From the NCBI GenBank assembly GCA_028023455.1, contig JAQFVV010000001.1, forward strand, positions 26,156,426 to 26,220,425: DNA of 64,000 nucleotides, written 5' to 3'. Both the position numbers and the translations under genes were made by a program. The notes under the pieces are model-generated. The model did no database searches, was not told the origin of the DNA, and worked only from the letters and a program-made list of their open reading frames with translations. Below are positions 60,380 through 64,000 of this stretch, one piece after another; position 1 is the stretch's first letter, and each line of letters starts with the position of its first letter. The DNA is from Epiperipatus broadwayi. Lineage: Eukaryota > Onychophora > Udeonychophora > Euonychophora > Peripatidae.

Positions 60380-60540
60380 GGATAAATGGCCGTTGAATTA
60401 GATTTTTCTCCAACTGCCAAAATGTGTTCTTTCTTATATTTATTCTATGATTGGTCTGTCCAATATACGAATGTGCACAAACTTCACATGGAATACACCA
60501 CAACACTCCACATGAATTTTATCTTTAGAGCATGAAAATA
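60380..60540 (-). pseudogene. GIY-YIG endonuclease fragment
   Basis: The minus-strand text reads SGVLWCIPCEVCAHSYIGQT followed by NHRINIRKN. The G-V-(Y)-x-I-P-C-x-x-C-x-x-x-Y-I-G-Q-T pattern is the N-terminal half of the GIY-YIG domain of Penelope-like elements, with the two characteristic Cys. The Tyr of GIY has become Leu. The remaining domain decays into frames with stops. Confidence 0.7.
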
Positions 60541-60899
60541 CTTCATTATTTTTTTTAATGTAGTGCAAACTGGGTGGTTATTATTTTTCTTTAAATTATT
60601 ATATATGGCAGAACTATCTTAATTTTTGACATATCAAATCTTCTTTTTTACTATATAAAAAAGCCCTATTAATAATTCTGTGATCAAAATTATTATCAAG
60701 AAACATTATTTTATACCAAAGTTATATTGGTGAATATAGCTGTCATCAGAAAGTTTCTTAGTTATATCTAACAATGTCTTTGTCACTGAAAATAATTGTG
60801 GTAAATGGTGATGAGAAGAAAAATGTAGCTATCACCTTGTGTGTGTTTGCTTTCTATATATACCATGAGATAAACAAGCATCATTCTTTCTTTCAATTA

Positions 60900-61160
60900 T
60901 TTTTTTATTTCCACAGTAAATTTGATGATGTTCATCAAAAGCATGTTACCATGAGGCACAATAACAAGGGTATCATCAGCATACCTTAGCCATACAGATG
61001 TTTTTTAACTGTTGATATCAAAATTTTATTTTCCAAATTTTTCATAAAAATAGAAGTCAATGTCTGGGGAAATTGGTAAACCCATAGCTAAACATGATGT
61101 TTGTTTATACTTCTGATCATCAAAAACAAAAATTGTATTCAAAAAGAAAGACTTGGTTGA
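60900..61160 (-). pseudogene. Penelope-type reverse transcriptase fragment
   Basis: One stretch reads TIFVFDDQKYKQTSCLAMGL and PISPDIDFYFYEKF. The block Q-T-x-G-L-A-M-G-x-P-(L/I)-S-P is RT motif B; its Gly is Cys here. The next is WLRYADDTLVIVPHG with catalytic YADD at 60983-60972, followed by IKFTVEIKK, which fits the I-Q-F-T-x-E-x-E strand of Penelope RTs. Stop codons lie in between. Confidence 0.7.
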
Positions 61161-61170
61161 TGAATTTTTT

Positions 61171-62589
61171 GAATATATTATAAAAAAGTTTTTGATATTT
61201 ATAAAAACTTTTATTTAGAAATAATTTGAAACATATCTTAAAAAATTAGATTCATATATAATTGCAACATTTTATAATAAATATGGAACAAAAATAAAAA
61301 ATTACTATGTTCATAAATTTTAATTTTACCTATTGAATAGAGAAATAAAAAAATCAAATTAAAAATATATCAAAAAAAATTGATTAAAAATATAACATTA
61401 ATGGATATCAATATATAATTTAATGCAATCAATATTTTTGTCACATAAAATTAATATGTTACTGTAATATAAATGTCTCTATTTATCATTAGATTACTTT
61501 GTACTATATACAAAATCAAAGAAATAATAATTATTCAAATTGTTTGTGACATCTTTTCTACATAAAAATGGAATTAAGGCTTAGTGGAATAAGAATGAAA
61601 CTTTGTGCACATTTATTTTTTGTATAAATAAGTAACTATTTTGAAAATAATATATAACATTTAACATATGTATATTACAAAATGTTTTACTAAATTTGCA
61701 GGAAATTTAGTAGATATTTAGTCCCGTTAGAAATCAAAGTTTTCTAAACATATAAACTTATTGCAGACTTAAAATTAATTTTGGTTTACTTGCTTTAATG
61801 AATTATCTTTTTTTTTTTCATCTATGTAAATCCAGAATTTATTGGCTATAATTTTATAACAAATTATGGGCCCTTTTATATTTTGTTTCCATGTCTAATT
61901 TATAACTGTACAGTCATTTTATTATTTCAACTTTAAAATCTTGTTTAGCTTGATAAAATAGTAATTTTGTTTGTTTGCTTTTTTAAAAAAAATTCATTGT
62001 AAAATAATGTTTTAAAATTTAACGAATACAAAATTTAACTCTTTTTTTATTCTATTCTTTGTTAAAATCATAATTTAAAAAAAATCTTCACTTTTTCAGA
62101 AATTAATGAAGTCTAACTATTCTTACAATTAATACAATTACAATTTTTTTCTTAAAAAGGAGCTTCTTTCAATGTGTTTTTAAAAATAACCTAAAATTAG
62201 TTTTTGATATTTGAAATCTGAGTCATAATTTCTATCTTCTCTTAAGAGTTCAATTTGAAGAACTTTTCAATAAACATTTTTATTTTCACAAGTAATGAGA
62301 ATAAACCATTTATTTTTTAAGATGTTCAATTTTTTTTTTCCAAAAATGATTGAAAATAGCTAGAATTGTTCAATATTTCATCAAGTATTTATTTTTAAAA
62401 TGTGTATTTATTAACAATTTACATATTAAACCAAATAATAAATTTTGAGACTTATTAAATAATCAAAATATAGCAATGTCTAAATTTTAATTTTAAATGT
62501 TTTCCAATAGGCAAACTGCACTCAAAAGCTAGATTTATATATATATATATATATATATAAACATATGAACATACACACACGCACAATAC
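61171..62589. other. AT-rich intron beside exon A
   Basis: Homopolymer-rich. It includes an AT microsatellite at about 62537-62560 and a short CACACACGCAC tract just before the exon A donor. Nothing else is recognised. Confidence 0.55.
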
Positions 62590-62704
62590 CTCGATAAGGT
62601 GCTAATGCATCTGCAAGATCTTCTATATTCTGGAGAGGTAAGTCTGATCCACTCAAATTAATAGCAAAATCCCAAATTCCCATTTGTAGTAATTCATCTA
62701 AACA
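62590..62704 (-). CDS. Exon A of a GT14 / xylosyltransferase-like glycosyltransferase gene
   Basis: This is a 115-bp internal exon on the minus strand. It is preceded by a T-rich acceptor ending CTTTTAG and followed by the donor GTATTG. It opens in phase 0 and ends one base into a codon. The 38 codons read CLDELLQMGIWDFAINLSGS and continue through a DLP and a LADALAPYR block. The W-D-F-x-INLSGxD motif is typical of Core-2/I-branching (GT14) enzymes; peptide O-xylosyltransferases have an INLS-x-x-D-Y-P motif at the same place. Such enzymes act in the Golgi and start glycosaminoglycan chains on serine of proteoglycan cores. The next exon (22480-22408) supplies the two missing bases of a Gly codon. 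The intron between them is about 40.1 kb and holds most of the transposons here. Which GT14 subgroup this is remains inference; no DxD-type assignment was attempted. Confidence 0.85.
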
Positions 62705-63022
62705 CTAAAAGTTTGATAAACATATATATTAAAAATCATGTTTTTTGGGAGCAACTGTCTTTAATAAAAAAAATAAAACAAAAGTAAAAATATAACAATA
62801 GTAGCCTATTTTTTGACAAGCTAATACTTGTGCTCAATTACATGGCTGCTGCAGAGATAATAATTATATAATGTGAATCTTGAGCAGTGGTATTTTTTTT
62901 TTATTAATTTGTGTGAAAAAATTCTTCCATATCGATGGTACTTTTATTGTTTCATTAGAACTGTTAATGCAATTTGGTCTTTTTAAAATTTAATAGTTTC
63001 CCTAAATATTCTTTGATGATTA
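62705..63022. other. Intron upstream of exon A, nothing recognised
   Basis: AT-rich sequence without repeat or coding signal. Confidence 0.5.
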
Positions 63023-64000
63023 TTAACTGAAACACACAGGCTTATTATATACTTGTGTCTATATATGTAATATATAGGGTATATGAGCACAGACTTTCAC
63101 ATGACCCACCACTCTCCACACTATCTCATAACACTGATACACTTGAACACATGTATGTTGAAAAGATAAATAATCATCAATATATGTATTTCATGCTAAA
63201 CCAGAAATCATCATCAATTGGTCCAGATTACCATCTCTACACATATATGCTATAAATGCTCATATATATTTTAAGATAGCCAATCCTCATACTTTAATGG
63301 ATATGCTTCAATCTACTCCACACTCCAACCATCCATCCAATTGAAAATCTGATGGTGGAATGTCAAAGGCTACCCTGAGGCCAAGATTCTTATCACACCC
63401 ATGTTGATCCAAGGTCAATCTGACCCCTCAGGTACAAGACATAATCCATTTAATACATATACATATGTAATAACTGAAACACAGATTTATTATATACCTG
63501 TGTCTATATATGTAATGTATAGGGTATATGAGTACAGACTTTGACTCACCACTCTCTGATACATTTGAATATATATATATATATGTTAAAAAGATAAATA
63601 AACACCAATATATGTATTTCATGCTAAACCAACAATCATCAGTTGGTCCAAATTACCATCTCTACACATATATGCTATAAGTGCTCAGATATATATTAAG
63701 ATAGCCAATCCTCATACTTTAATGGACAGGTTTCAATCTACTCCACATTCCAACTTTTCAACCGTCCATCCAATTGAAAATCTGATGAGGGAAGGGGTCA
63801 GACTGACCTTAGGTCAACATGAGTGTGACAAGAATCTCAACCTCATAGTGGCCTTTGAGCATTCCATCATCAGATTTTCCATTGGATGGATGGTTGAAGA
63901 GTTGGAGTGTGGAGTAGATTAAAGCCTGTCCATTAATGTATGAGGATTGACTATCTTAATATATATCTGAGCACTTATAGCATATATGTGCAGAGATGGT
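63023..64000. repeat. Tandem duplication of about 445 bp ending in an inverted copy
   Basis: ACTGAAACACACAGGCTTAT at about 63026 recurs at about 63472, and the two units stay alignable to TCCAATTGAAAATCTGATG. The segment 63820-64000 is the reverse complement of the end of either unit (for example TGGAGTGTGGAGTAGATTAA). A GGTCAGACTGACC-type palindrome is near 63797-63813. It runs off the window, so the full element is not seen. No ORF matches a known family. Confidence 0.75.

Larger units (their letters stand above)
59668..61170 (-). mobile_element. 5'-truncated Penelope-like element with hammerhead-like terminal repeats
   Basis: In minus-strand order it has RT motifs (QTSCLAMGLPISP near 61090, RYADDTLVIVPHG at about 60986-60950), a GIY-YIG-like segment (60540-60380), and then repeated units of about 135-150 bp with hammerhead-ribozyme-like text (59668-59990). 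This is the usual order of Penelope-like elements, whose terminal repeats often carry hammerhead motifs. Stops are frequent and the upstream RT part is missing beyond about 61170. Confidence 0.7.

Overview
The window looks like intronic DNA of an invertebrate animal. It is very AT-rich, full of microsatellites (AT, GT, AAT, GATA/GACA) and relics of many transposon classes, and has spliceosomal GT/AG introns. A telomere-like TTAGGG-type array, Penelope-like elements and Ty3-type elements would fit a lophotrochozoan such as a mollusc, but this is weak inference and the species cannot be named from the sequence.

Host gene. Five short exons on the minus strand join in compatible phase: 62704-62590, 22480-22408, 20181-20083, 9294-9166 and 3111-3009. 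Together they give 519 nt (173 codons) with no stop. The joined product reads through the catalytic domain of a GT14 / Core-2-I-branching glycosyltransferase resembling peptide O-xylosyltransferase. Landmarks are INLSGSD, CDAH, SSW, a VVDEGYF...NSPYR block and DFCG. The 5' and 3' ends of the gene lie outside the window. The introns are about 40.1, 2.2, 10.8 and 6.1 kb, so nearly all of the window is intron filled with transposons.

Layout. 1.2-2.1 kb: a near-perfect foldback and a Penelope-like RT relic. 4.8-5.6 and 8.2-8.8 kb: a 455-bp tandem repeat family. 9.6-11.7 kb: a Merlin-like DNA transposon with a broken ISXO2/IS1016-type transposase. 12.3-12.6 kb: a foldback element. 14.1-15.1 kb: inverted repeats bounded by long AAT microsatellites. 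16.4-16.6 kb: a GATA/GACA array. 17.8-19.2 kb: a TIR element with an 8-bp target duplication. 25.2-28.4 kb: an LTR retrotransposon with a large internal deletion. 30.4-31.8 kb: a TIR element containing a minisatellite of about 62 bp. 32.1 kb: a tRNA-like (SINE) sequence. 34.85-35.19 kb: six spaced short palindromes. 35.3-38.0 kb: two TTAA-bounded DNA transposon copies. 41.6-43.0 kb: a TIR element carrying telomere-like DNA. 44.1-45.3 kb: tandem plus inverted monomers of about 363 bp. 46.4-46.8 kb: a LINE-type RT relic. 47.5-52.1 kb: a young, gag-only LTR element with 1539-bp LTRs. 55.0-59.5 kb: an old full-length Ty3-type element with TAACT target duplications. 59.67-61.2 kb: a Penelope-like element (RT, GIY-YIG) with hammerhead-like terminal repeats. 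63.0-64.0 kb: a tandem/foldback repeat.

The best candidates for something unusual are the gag-only LTR element with an ORF inside each LTR, the spaced palindrome array, the Penelope/hammerhead unit, and the telomere-like array inside a transposon. Distances and identities were counted by eye, so boundaries may be off by a few bases.
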